From NCBI RefSeq assembly GCF_910596095.1, contig NC_056544.1, forward strand, positions 6,836,655 to 6,900,654: 64,000 bases of DNA, read 5' to 3'. The notes beneath the pieces are model-generated. The model did not search any database. It saw only the letters and a list, made by a program, of their open reading frames with translations, and was not told the DNA's origin. The position numbers and the translations under genes were made by a program. Positions 1-19,972 of this stretch are shown piece after piece. Positions within the stretch are counted from its first letter, which is position 1. Each line of letters starts with the position of its first letter. Origin of the DNA: Thunnus maccoyii. Lineage: Eukaryota > Chordata > Actinopteri > Scombriformes > Scombridae.

Positions 1-40
1 TTAATGCTACACATTTTTTTTGTCGCTTTCCTACATACAG

Positions 41-8306
<8,266 letters not shown>

Positions 8307-8339
8307 ACGACACCCCCGCTCTGTCAAGCGCCACCATCA

Positions 8340-8395
8340 CCATCTCCTCCTCCTCCTCCTCCTCCTCTTCCTCCCCTCTCCTCCCTTCTCCTCAA
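8340..8395 (+). repeat. CTC/TCC trinucleotide tract
   Basis: Imperfect (CTC)n polypyrimidine tract about 35 bases after the slc6a9 stop codon. Confidence 0.85.
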
Positions 8396-9292
8396 TCCTC
8401 ACCCCACTTTCCCACAGTCCTCTGTGGGGGAGATCCCATTCGCTGGAGACCTTTACATATTGTAAGGGCTTATTATATCTATCCTAACCTCTTCTATCTA
8501 TCTGTGTGTTGTCTCTAGATAAACAAAAAGAAAACGAAAGGAAGAAAAAATTGGGTCATTGTCCAAAAGATGTGCGTGTATGTTAGTGTGTGCGTGTGGG
8601 TGGGTTGTTAATTTGTTCCACATAATTTAATAATGCAGTTTGTTTTTCCTTTCATTTTTTGTAAAACTTGTATATGTCCTCTTCATATGCAGTTAGAGGT
8701 ACGGTAGATTGTGAAGCTGCATGTGTTTGTTTTGTGCATGCAGCAGCATAGAGACACACACTGTTCTCCTTTATTCTGTTAGCTGGGTCTGTTTGAGATT
8801 GGTGACTTTCTAGCGGCAGTGCCAGTGGTTTGACAAGTAGTTGTTTTGATGTTATACACAGTGGTGCTGTAATAATAGAGGAGAGGGGCTAACTGTGTCT
8901 GTTCTGGCCAATTTACAGTTTGATGATGATGGAAGATGGAAAAAGGCTTGATTCTGTGGCCAGAAAAAGAGGCGGATACATTCATTCACACTCATACATT
9001 CACACTATTGTACATTTTACAGCACACAGTGACCTCAACTATAGTTGATCTCAGCTTAAGACTAAGCCTGTTGTTTTTATGCTGCTTCTCTTATTAAAGA
9101 AAAAAAAAAGTTATACAAAGCACAAATATTTAACACCCGAGATGGCAAGTGACACTTAGGGCTGATTTTCTGTGGAAATTTCCTCCATTTGTAACTTTTT
9201 TTCTCCACTAAAGCTGCTTAAACTTTGAAAACTCTGCAGAGAAATGTCAGTGAACCTTAACTGAAACTCTGCCTCCACATTCACACACACAA

Positions 9293-9296
<4 letters not shown>

Positions 9297-9327
<31 letters not shown>
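9297..9327 (+). repeat. (AC)n microsatellite
   Basis: Uninterrupted AC repeat of about 31 bp, with further CA-rich sequence at 9539-9566. Confidence 0.9.
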
Positions 9328-9333
<6 letters not shown>

Positions 9334-10673
9334 AAGCATATTTGATTCCAGTTTTTGTGACAGAAGAGAACCCAGTGCCCATTTCTCAGGGTCCAAGTGA
9401 AGTTAAACGTTGTGGTTCTTTTGTTGTTCCTCGCCTGTGGAAACCTTGTCTCGTACTAAGGTGGCCTGTTAAGATTACAGGGACAGAAACCACCTAACTT
9501 TTCTCGCTGTCTAAAAAAGGCTACACATTCGCGTATGCACACACACACAAACACACACAAACACAAAACAGGTGGATGCAACTCTGTTTATAGAAGTGCC
9601 ATCTCTTCTTAAGTCTTCCAGGCATTCTGTTTGAGTGAAATGCATCTTGGGATGTGGTATATGAAGGAGGATCCGGGCTCGAGGAGGTAGCTAGTGAAAG
9701 GATCACATGTGTGTTCTGCTTGTCGTCGTCTGTGTCTCCCATGGGTTGTAGCAATCTGCCCCGTTAAGGCATGTTACCAAAAACATTACCTAAGATACCT
9801 GAGTTCTGCACGTGTTTTTGGTAACATATACAGTATATAAATACATATATATCTCAAAGAGACTGGTATGATGTCAGTCTCTTACAGTCAGTGGAACCTT
9901 TAATGTATTTACAGTCATTTTGTTCTGAGGCTCTGAGCCAAGCTGTGCTGTGACTGATGGAGAGACGGAAAGCAGAGAGATGCAGCTTGTTTCCAGAAGA
10001 AAACAGAATAAAAATGTTCATCTTAAATGAATTATGTAGTTTTAAATGTAGCTGTATAGTATCGTTCTCTCAATAGAATTCTCCTTTTTACCTCTTATTA
10101 TTGTAAAGTAACTTAGTAAATAATTATAAAGACAGCATATGTTTATTTTGTACAAAAAATAAAAACTACAGAACCATAATTAACCATGTTTACCATTCCT
10201 CATCTGTGACTTGATTTGTCTGTTGTTTTGTTGGAGGGTTTGATAGGATAGAGAGGGGGTGTCTTTAGCATGCAGGGTTGTGTTTCTGTAAAGTGATTGG
10301 AAGGTTTGTCCAGTCAGCATCACGTACGATACTGAGGTACTGTGGCGGCAGAGGTTCAGTGGCGAAAAGATCACATCTGTGCCACGTGTTCCTTTTGTAT
10401 TTCCATCCTAAGATGCTTTGTTGGACACCTGCTCAGGTGGTGGCGAGATGCTTTTAGCTTCACAGACAGGGAGGATGTTTGGGGATTGCATCACGTCTGA
10501 CTGCTGTTTCTTCATATTATAGTTTCAGTTTTTTTGTTTGTGAGCTGTCAAATAATTAAAATCAAATTTGGAGAACTAGAGGGCTATGATACCAGTATGA
10601 GCATGGAACATATTTACATAATATACAATGTTGTACAATATATTGTATACAGCATATTTATATCTAGAGAAAC

Positions 10674-11265
10674 TTGAAGGAATAGTTTGACATTCTGAGA
10701 AATAGGATTATTCACGAGAGTTAAATAAGAAAATCAACACCACTCTCATGTCTGAACAGTAAATGAGTAGCTGGAGTCAGCAGCTGGTTAGCTTAGCTTA
10801 GCACAAAGACTGGAAACAGAGGGAAACAGTTAGCCTGGCTCCGTCCAAAGGTAACAAAATACGCCTACCAGCACATCTAAAGCTCACTAATTAACATGTT
10901 ACATCTCATTTTTTAAATCTGTACAAAAACTAAATTTAAAAATGACAGTTCTCTGTTTTCTTGGAAGTTATTAGTCCCAGCCAAGAACTGGTTTGGCACA
11001 TAATTCCCCATAAAATGGTGAATTGCGGTTTTTAGACTTCAACTTATAACATGTTAATCAGTGAGCGTTAGAAGTACCGGCAGGTTTATTTTGTTACCTT
11101 TGGACAGAGCCAGGCTAGCTGTTCCCCCCTTAATACTAAGCTAAGCTAACCAGCAGCTGGGTCCAGCTACATACTTAGCGTACAGACATGAGAGTGGTAT
11201 TATCTTCTCAACTAACTCCCGGCAAGAAAACAAACATTTCCTAAAATGACAAACTACTCCTGTAA
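10674..11265. mobile_element. Fold-back (palindromic) MITE-like element, full copy
   Basis: Imperfect terminal inverted repeats: the left end begins TTGAAGGAATAGTTTGACAT, and the right end reads on the other strand TTACAGGAGTAGTTTGTCAT. Inner arms also pair: GCTTAGCACAAAGACTGGAAA and GCCTGGCTCCGTCCAAAGG on the left against TTTGGACAGAGCCAGGCTAG and CTAAGCTAAGCTAACCAGC on the right. Related copies are at 57994-58386 and, partial, near 29405-29490. It lies within the possible slc6a9 3' UTR. Confidence 0.82.
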
Positions 11266-13885
11266 GGAGATATATATGTCCATACTTAACAGGGCTTTGT
11301 TTTTTAAAAATATTGAAGCACAACTTCAGACTGACGTTAAATCTGCACATTCTTTCTTTTCTCTCACCGCTACAATCATGGATTGGATGGTGATTTTTTT
11401 TTTTAAATCAACAGTGCAGTTGCTCCAATAATCCACAAGATGGGGCGTTGCTGACACTCAGGGTAGTAAATGCACAACAGAGGTCTAAATGTGAACTAAA
11501 GGCAAACAGCCCAACAGACATAAGACTGAGAGTGTTAATGAAGAAAGCTACAAAGATGGAGAGGTCGGTCTGAAGCCGCAAGGATGTTCAGAGGATGTCT
11601 GAAACAAGCACACATTTCTAACCAGGTTATTAACAGGCTTTTGTACAGGATGGTTCTCAGATGGTAGAAACATATACTGGCTGTTTCCATAGATGGAGAT
11701 TTGGTATAATAGGACAGATGCCTTCTAGCTTTAGTTGGAACTGTTAGTTTGGTCTGTTTCTGATTAATTCCTAAACTATTCATACCACAATACATATGAC
11801 GTATTTTGTAATAATGTATATTTTTAATTGAATTCCTGCAAAACCAGGTGCTCTATGACACAATACTTTACCAACATCTTCTCATCTATTATGTTGTGTT
11901 GCTTCCTTTGTTAAGAAATTCCAAGTTAAGGAACGTTAAACTTTCTACATTAAGTTCTGTTCACTGAAAAAGGTGAATATGAACTTATTGTTCTCGGTAT
12001 ATATCTGGACAGCTCGTAGCTCAGACTGTTTCCTGTTTGTGATTGCCTGTCTTGTGCGTTAATGCTGTAGTAAGTGAAGCTTAGCAGCCATGTTATCATG
12101 CTATCTCTCTATATATATCCCAACCCTCTCCATCTCTGCTGGCCCCACAACTCTTCCTCCTGTTGTACAGTAATGTAAAAAAATCTATAATCGGACTGTG
12201 TGTATGTGCTTGTTTATCTTTGCTTTTATTTTTTGGGGGTGGGTAATTGTGTTTTTGCTGGCGGGGGAAGGGTGGGTATTGTTTTGCTTTTGATTTGTCA
12301 TTTTTCTTGTAGTGTAATGTAGACAATGTCAGGTGTATTGTGTACTCTGTGTGTAGTGGATTAGCTCTTACTGCTGAGTCTGCATGTAGAGCAGGCGTAG
12401 TGTCAGTATTGATGTCAATGTACCTCTAATCTATCAGAACTAGCCAAGTCCTATTCTGCTAATAATATACAGTCTATCTTTTAAAAAAAACTTTTTGTAC
12501 TAAAAGAAGAGAGAGAAAATGACATACAGTATTTTATCTTCAGATTTTAATCATTGTTTATCTATGTTCTATGACACTACTTTTTTGTTTGTTTTTGAGG
12601 TTGTATTCATAGAAAAATAAGATAAAGTCAGCTGATATTAAAAGCATTGCCAAACAAAAAGCTTTGGATCGAAACTTGAACTACAAAAGAATGGTTAGTT
12701 TTTACTGTGAGCTCTGGTGTAGACAGTGGCTGCAGCTACATGACGATGCTTTTTTTTTAATAAAAAAAGAAAAAGAACAGCATTGCTTAAAGTTATATTT
12801 TACATGGTGCAGTGGCAACAGTAATACACTAAATTGTTCAACATGGTCTTGTGTGCGAGCACCACAGTGCATCACTGTTTACCTTGAACTTTTTGTGGCC
12901 CTTAGCCCAAACAGTTTGGCTTTTTCTGTCTGCTTGACATGTTAAAACAGAGCAAGATCAACACCAAATTACCCTTTAAAGCATCCGGGACACAGTAGTC
13001 CTGTTAAACAACAGCCTGTGGTACAGTATATTTTCATTCTTGTGCAGCTCTGGTGCATAACATTGGTACATAATACTGTTTTATGTAGACATTTCAGGAA
13101 ATTACATGACATATAAGTATCAGACAAGGGTCTAGTTACTATTTTGAATTGATTTATTGGACAAGTGAACCTTTGATTATCTGGCTACCATAACCTGACC
13201 CATTTGGCCCTCCAGGAAAGAAAACACACAACTGAGTATAGTTAACAATTGACCCATGTCTTTAAGTACTAATATACTATTGCTTACTATCACTGTACAC
13301 TGACGTGGCTGTGCAAAAAGTCACTGATGTTGAAGAACTACCAGGTTTGGACCATTTTTATACACAAATTCACAGCACAGCTGCTCTACTGTACTAAAAA
13401 CAAAACTGTGATTTTACCTTGTTTCTGTGGTTCTCTGTAAATTGCAGAACATTACCTCTTGAATTTCTTACTACTGCTCATATAAGCATAATCTCATGTT
13501 ACAGCACTTTAAAGAAATCATTAGGTTTTTTTTATAAGCAACAGGAGAAAAAAATATAATTAGAATAATAATTCACATTTCCATTTTGAAAAAAAGTACA
13601 GTAAATGTCTTTTTCAGTGGTCTGGCTGAAACAAACTGTCCAAGTGTCAGTGGACAAATGCTGTGTTGTTGCTATGCCAATGTAAATTGTGTCATGGGAG
13701 GAGTGGAGAGGAAAAGCACAAGTGAAAAGAGAACACAGTTCTTCTGGTACCTTCTATCATATCTATCTGTCTATCTATCTAACCATGTCTGTTCTTCTTG
13801 TTCTTCAACCTTTAGGGCCAAAATACATTGAAATGTCTTAGTCCTGTCAGCTGTATATCGTAAACTGTTGAATTACAAAATGGTA

Positions 13886-13891
13886 AATAAA
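13886..13891 (+). terminator. Candidate distal polyadenylation signal AATAAA
   Basis: A canonical hexamer followed within 30-50 bases by GT-rich sequence. It is the last good candidate before a long stretch of repeat-rich intergenic DNA. Assignment to slc6a9 is an inference. Confidence 0.4.
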
Positions 13892-14517
13892 ATCTATTTT
13901 AAAGATCACTGTGCTGCAGTATTCTTGTGTTGTATCATATCTTTTAACATAACATATTTTGTCTTACCTTGATTCCACTGGAAGTGCATTATTCTGACTA
14001 TGTTATGCTATAAATATATATACATATAATTTATATTTATAAATTATTTGGTATTTTACATGCACCTCAAACTAACGTGTATTTTCTTCTCTGGCTCAGT
14101 TATCCTATACATATGTTTTGCGTTTTAAAAAGGCATTCTTAATGGGCGAGAACTATAAAGTTGTATCTGACTTCAAAATACTATATACTTTTTTTAGTGT
14201 ATGTATCTATGTTAGTATGGAGAATGACTATAAGAAAGGCATACGTGTCTCATGCAACATAGATAAACACAGTGTGGAGCCAACATGGTGAATAATGTCA
14301 TTCTCTCTTTCTCTAATATATATAGTCTAGTCCATCGGTTCCTAAGGTTTTATATTTGTTGCACCTTACACTGTGTAATTCAAATCAAAATCAAACCAAA
14401 AAGAAGAAGAAATAAGAAATGTTATTTATTCTTACAAATGAAAAAGGCAAATTCATAGGCATTAAAACTAACCCTCAGTTTTCCAGTAACTTATCATTTT
14501 TAGTGTTGGCTGATGTT

Positions 14518-16867
14518 ATTTCAGTCAGCCAACTCACGCAGAGTACATTATTATTCAAATGTAGAGTATGAACAGCTTAGTGTTTGGCGTCTAGGCTCTG
14601 ACCTTGTCGTTCCCCACAAGCAAACATTGATTTCACACAGCAGGGAGTGGGGAGCATCGATGCTAACCCCCCCCCCCCCTAGGGGAAGTAGTCTCAGAGC
14701 CCACAGGTGGATGCTGGGGTGGAGGTGGGGCTTTTGAAACGTTGTATGAACAGCAGCAGCAGCAGAAATGGCAGCAAGCAAGCATGTGAGCAGTGGGGCA
14801 GCAGTCATGCAGCAAAGTGTGAGCAGAGCACTGACAGTCTAAATACGCTCCCATGATTATAAGGATGCCTTGGATATGTTGTATGTTACAGTGAGGAGAG
14901 TATGGCATGTGAGTGGAGCAGCAGCTCGAGTTGGGCTGCCTGAACTAACTTGCAAGCGTCCCTTTATTTCAGTCAGCCAACTCATGTGGAGTAGAATATT
15001 ATTTAAATGTAGAATATGCACAGCATTAGTGTTTGGCATATAGGCTCTAACCTCGTCACTCCCCTCAAGGAAACATTGATCTCACACAACAGGGAGTGGG
15101 GAGCAACAATACTAACTTCCCCCCAAAACTACATTACATTCAGAGCCCAGCGCCAACAATTATGAAGAATCTGCTATGTGTGGGCCGAGGCACCAGCTGC
15201 CATGTGGCCATTCCCCTGCTAAGCACCTCAGACCATGAGGGGAATAGCCTATCTCATGAAATAAGATGGAAGAATATAAACCCAGTAATCCATCTGATAT
15301 GCAACAAATGGCTGAGACATTCAGCTATGCAGTAAATAATAAAATCCCAAATTCAAGAATCAGAGCAGACATGCTTCAATCATTATTGAGGTAAAATAGA
15401 TTATCGACAATACACGCATGAGCTTAGTTTGGAAAATATCGGCTTTAGATCTGATTGATGTACAGATTACCCCCAAAACGAAGCAACACCCAGGGGGGAT
15501 TATGCTGCATAACCAATACTCTACATATCTGAAATGTGAGTACTTGTATCACCACTGAAAGCAACATAAAGCACAACCAAAATGTCTAGTTCAGTGTTTG
15601 CATTAATATGTCAAATTTGTACGTCTTAAGATGACAGAAAAAACCCTATTAACATGTCCATCATAGGCGTTTAAAAGAGGGTGCTACTACTTCATCACTT
15701 TCTTAGGGGAACTCTACATACAATCATTGCAAGAGAGAAATCAATTCCCCACTCAACCTAGCTTGTATGAATTGAGGTTAAGAAATACTGTTGATTGAAT
15801 TGGGCTTAAGAAATAATATTGATTTACTGTGACATTATTAACATCTCCATCCTCAGCCACCAAAGTTAAAAATTACCTGCACAAATTGATCCAGCCCACA
15901 TATATGGACAGTCGCAAATACTAAATCACAGTTGCATATAAGACACGTGAGAGGTACCAAAGTACCCACTAGCAAGAGCCCACATTACCAGAACGTAGGC
16001 ATACATATAGCCCACTGCAGCCCCTCTGTTAAAAAGGGGTGGGTATGTTGACACCAACCAACAGCATGGAAGCCTTAATGGTCCAAACTTAAGACGTTTA
16101 AAATGGATGCGTTAACAGGGTATTTTCTGTCATCTTAAGACATACACATTTGACATGTTAATGTGGATGCCAAACTAGATGTTTTGGTCCAATCTGCGTT
16201 TCATACCAAACAACACACTAGTTTCACTTGGCATTTATCAGCATCTCACTCAGAATTAATGTTAATTAGCAACAATTGATGTAATCTGCCATGGACGACT
16301 TTTCTTCATTTTACCGACGAAATCGCGGTCGCGGTTTGAATGTTGATAATAAAGATGGAGGTAAATTAAAGATTTGATAAGAGACAGTGATGTGGCCTAC
16401 GAAGTACGCTCATACTGGAAAGCCCCGCTTGTGCCCACAGCAACACATAGCAGCAAGCACTGACTGAACAGAGCTTTAATATCCAGGCTATGTTTGCATA
16501 TACATGGTTATAAGCACAAGCAGTTAGCTCAAAGACTGCGGTGAGCTGATCCCAAACCACCACAAAATGAAACTCCAGCCTCAGCCCCTGAGGGACACAT
16601 AGTTTCCCACAGCTGAAAGGACATGACCAAAGCAACACAATCAGGCTGATATGCAACAAGTTTGTGTTTAAAACGCTATATGAACAGCAGCAGCAGCAGC
16701 ACCAGCAGCAATGGCAGCAAGCAAGCATGTGAGCGGTGTGAATGGCTTTTATATACGCCACCATGATTATAAGGGTGCGCTGGATACATGTTAAAGTAAG
16801 GAGAGCATGTGAGTGGAGCAGCAGCTCAGGTTGGGCTGCCTGAACTAGCTTGCAGGTGTCGCTTCAT
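14518..16867. repeat. 448-bp tandem duplication, second copy interrupted by an insertion
   Basis: Two copies start with ATTTCAGTCAGCCAACTCA at 14518 and 14966. Both carry CAGGGAGTGGGGAGCA about 120 bp in. The second half of the unit (GAACAGCAGCAGCAGCAG, GGCAGCAAGCAAGCATGTGAG, GTGAGTGGAGCAGCAGCTC, TTGGGCTGCCTGAACTA) follows at 14745-14960 in copy 1. In copy 2 it appears only at 16680-16855, after about 1.5 kb of unrelated sequence (about 15125-16655). Confidence 0.8.
15575..16189. mobile_element. Inverted-repeat element with about 88-bp arms
   Basis: The left arm 15575-15662 and right arm 16103-16189 are imperfect reverse complements. Both contain CTTAAGATGACAGAAAA in inverted orientation, with matching ATGTCAAAT and CAAAACATCTAGTT-type flanks. 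The spacer is about 440 bp. No transposase is present. It lies inside the insertion that splits the 448-bp duplication. Confidence 0.72.
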
Positions 16868-18319
16868 TATAGGATGTAGCTGTATGTCTGACATGGAGTC
16901 AGTTTGCCCACTGCATGACTCCTTTCTACTGTATCTCACTGGGAGACATATTTGTTGTTACCTCCATATGGCCTTGTCTTACTGACTCACAAGAATCTTG
17001 GAAAATTAAGGGAAATATAGCATGTGGCCATTTGTTGCTGCTGTTCAGCAAAAGTTGCATAGTCTTGCTTTAAAGGGAAGCAGTTTCTTAATGCGGCCGC
17101 TACATGTTTGTGAGTTGTGAGCTGTTCCCCTCTTTAATTTCTCAGACTGGTCATTGTGAATGCTTTTTAGTTATGCATTTCAGTGCTGAACTTCCATTGT
17201 TAGGTTGTTAATTAGGTGGTTGTGATGTCATGTAATGACTCTCCCACTAGATGGGGTTGGAGAGGCACACCTGGAATGCTATAATCATGGGACATTTTTT
17301 CAGGGATAGACTGAGATTGATTTTTTAAAACAATGTTTAGAAGCTACTGTCACTGATAATTAGTACTTTGTACCAATAATCAATGTCTATGCATATAGCA
17401 ATTTTGATGCCAAACAAATACAAATAGGCAGTATTTTATGGCAGTGTGGAAATGTTCCTGAAACAGCATTTAGACCCTCAGAACACTAAACTCTCCCCTG
17501 ACAAAATACACAACAATGAAAATACAGCTTAAAAACATCTGGGGAAAAAAAATCATTGTATTGGTGCTAGACTGCATAACTGGTCAAAATCCAACATTAA
17601 CAAAAAACAACTAAATAATCCAAATGAATTACAAAAAGGCAGGTTACAGCCTATTTTTTTAATATAAGAATAAACTTCTTGGACTGTTCCATTCTCTCAG
17701 TGATGCAAACATGTGGCATATGAATGTCAATGATACATGACAAGGTTTTTGTTTTCAAAATAATTAAAAGCCCATACATACCCACCCACACTCCACACAG
17801 GTGTTTCAATTATATTTCCTATAATAGCTCTATCCAAAGTCCACCTGACTAAAGGTCTAATCAGCCAGAGGGACTGAAAACATGTGTGGGTGTGTAGGGT
17901 CTTTAAATCCTCACTAAACCTACAGGAACATAGTGGCAACATGCTCATGTTTAATACAAAACAAGGCAAACCATCTGACAAAATCAAACTAATCTGAAAT
18001 CCTCAGTTGTGTTATTATCATACCTCCTTTTTACTGTTACCCCGGCTACTGGAGGAATAAAATGGCCACAGTACCATGTGGAGTCAGAGGAGGGCAGCAT
18101 GGCAGTAAATATAAAAACCACAGTGTATAAAGGCACAATATCATTGGCATGAAGAACGTAGTCATCTGTGGATCCAGCATTTGTACAAACATGCAACCAA
18201 ATGCCTGGTCATGAAAAATGTTCAGCTCCTAGATTTTGTATTAGTGTTTTATCATATTTGTTTTGTTTTGGCTGTAGGGGCTCTTGGTCACCAAGGCTTT
18301 AGTGACTCCTCAGTCATCC

Positions 18320-18400
18320 TGACAAAAGATCAGGGGGTCAGCAAACTGTTTAGGAATCTTCAGAAGGGCACCATGAATATTTATCCCAAATTTCATGGTG
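18320..18400 (+). repeat. Fragment of a dispersed fish repeat
   Basis: Short stretch with GATCAGGGGGTCAGCAAAC and ACCATGAATATTTATCCCAAA. It resembles the middle of the repeat family seen more completely at 54170-54596. Family membership rests on memory. Confidence 0.4.
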
Positions 18401-19892
18401 ATTTTACCTGTAGATATCAAATGAATGGATAGAGTGAGCAACCGACATCATTACCAGTAGTCTCCATCACTTGGAGTCAGAAGAGGGCAGCAGGGCTGTG
18501 GATATAGCAACACAGCTTCTCTGTCCAAGCCACCATTTCATTACTTGATCATAACATCCATCAGAGGTGCCACTGGGTTAAAGGAATAAGCTTCATTAAT
18601 GAACACATTTACAGGCAAACAACTTGATAAATGTCAACACAAAACTCCTTATTCTTGTTGCTGGCTTGCTGGGTTTTTTTTTCTTCGAGTTACACAAGTC
18701 TGTTATAAGTTCTGTATATCAGCTACACAATCTCAGTCCTGTTTGGAGAAATAGGGAACATAACACAGAGGGTTGTACCTTAAAATCGATCAGCAGTTAC
18801 ATTATAAGCCATTTTTAAAGGTGTAACTGGTGGAGGTGGTGTAACTAATTATAATCCTCCAATGTCCATATTGTACTCACTGCAAGAGCACTGCAGTTGA
18901 GAGGTACAGCCTGTGTGTCAGGGGTGGCTGAAGGGCATTTCCTAGACTGGACTCGGCTTTTTTTGACAGAAAGCAATTTCGCTGCTTGTGGGACTATTGT
19001 TGCATTTCGTTTTTGAAAGGTGACTCCATTTCTGGGAACCCAACCTTTCTCCTTACCAGAACTGCAAACAGCCACCACACAGGGTCACAGTGAGCGAGCT
19101 GTTGGTCCTCCACTTCTGTCTGCTGTAATATACGACATATCGGCAGCATGACACCGTAAATTTATACTTTCATTAATAAGGTTGGTGAGAGTGTGAGAGT
19201 GGCTGTTATTGTTATTCAGATCATAGGACACTGGCCAGAGATTAATTAATTCTAGGAACAATCCTTCATCTTGATGTCAGCCCATCATTGATCAATCTGT
19301 TTGTTCCATGTGGTTGTGTACAACGCAAAGCAGTACAAGCCGAGCTCTGATTTTATCATAGTATATTAAAGCAGAGCTGGAAGGTTTGTCAAGTTCAAGC
19401 TTAAATGTTGCTTCAGGGGCAGTAAAAGGGGTACTCATTTTTGTATTGCACTCATTAAAAGTACAGAAATTTGCAAGATAAAAGAATTATCAAAGCTGCA
19501 GAAGCTGATCAGATCCTGACTTTTACTCTAGTGCTGAAAGGATTAGTCATTCTGCAAAATTAATGGACAATAACATTGGTGATTAATTGTTATAGTGTAA
19601 TTGTAGTCATTTTATCAAAAATACCTAACATTGTCTGGTTTTAACTTCTCAAATGTGAGGATTTGCTGCTTTTGTCTGTTTCTATTTCACTGTAAATTTA
19701 ATATTTTGGCATCTTGGACTGTTGGTCCAACAATACATGCAATATAAGTTGACACCCTGAGCTCTGAAAACTTGCATAAAGCTGGGTAAAGCTACAAAAA
19801 TGCTGGATCCTACATTTCCCATAATGCTGTTTGATAGTCACTTGAGTGATTTTTGTCAGATTTTACAAAACTAACAGTTATTTACATATATA

Positions 19893-19972
19893 CAGTACTA
19901 GTCAAAAGTTTGGATACACTTTCTCACTCAAGAGAATGGGAAGGTGTGTGTCCAAACTTTTGACTGGTACTG
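19893..19972. mobile_element. 80-bp TA-flanked MITE (Tc1/mariner-like)
   Basis: An almost complete hairpin: CAGTACTAGTCAAAAGTTTGG at the left end and its near-perfect reverse complement at the right end, each flanked by TA (19891-19892 and 19973-19974). TA duplication with CAGT ends is typical of Tc1/mariner-derived MITEs. Confidence 0.85.

Larger units (their letters stand above)
8307..13915 (+). other. Probable slc6a9 3' UTR and immediate downstream region
   Basis: No open gene follows the GlyT1 stop for more than 5 kb. Candidate polyadenylation signals AATAAA stand at 10158-10163 and, followed by a GT-rich stretch, at 13886-13891. Using the second would give a 3' UTR of about 5.6 kb containing a CTC-repeat tract, a CA repeat, a perfect 15-bp hairpin and a 0.6 kb fold-back element. 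The true end cannot be fixed from sequence alone. Confidence 0.5.

Noticed and set aside
16366-16764. 132-residue minus-strand frame with poly-Cys
   Set aside because: The Cys run is a translated AGC repeat inside the split duplication.
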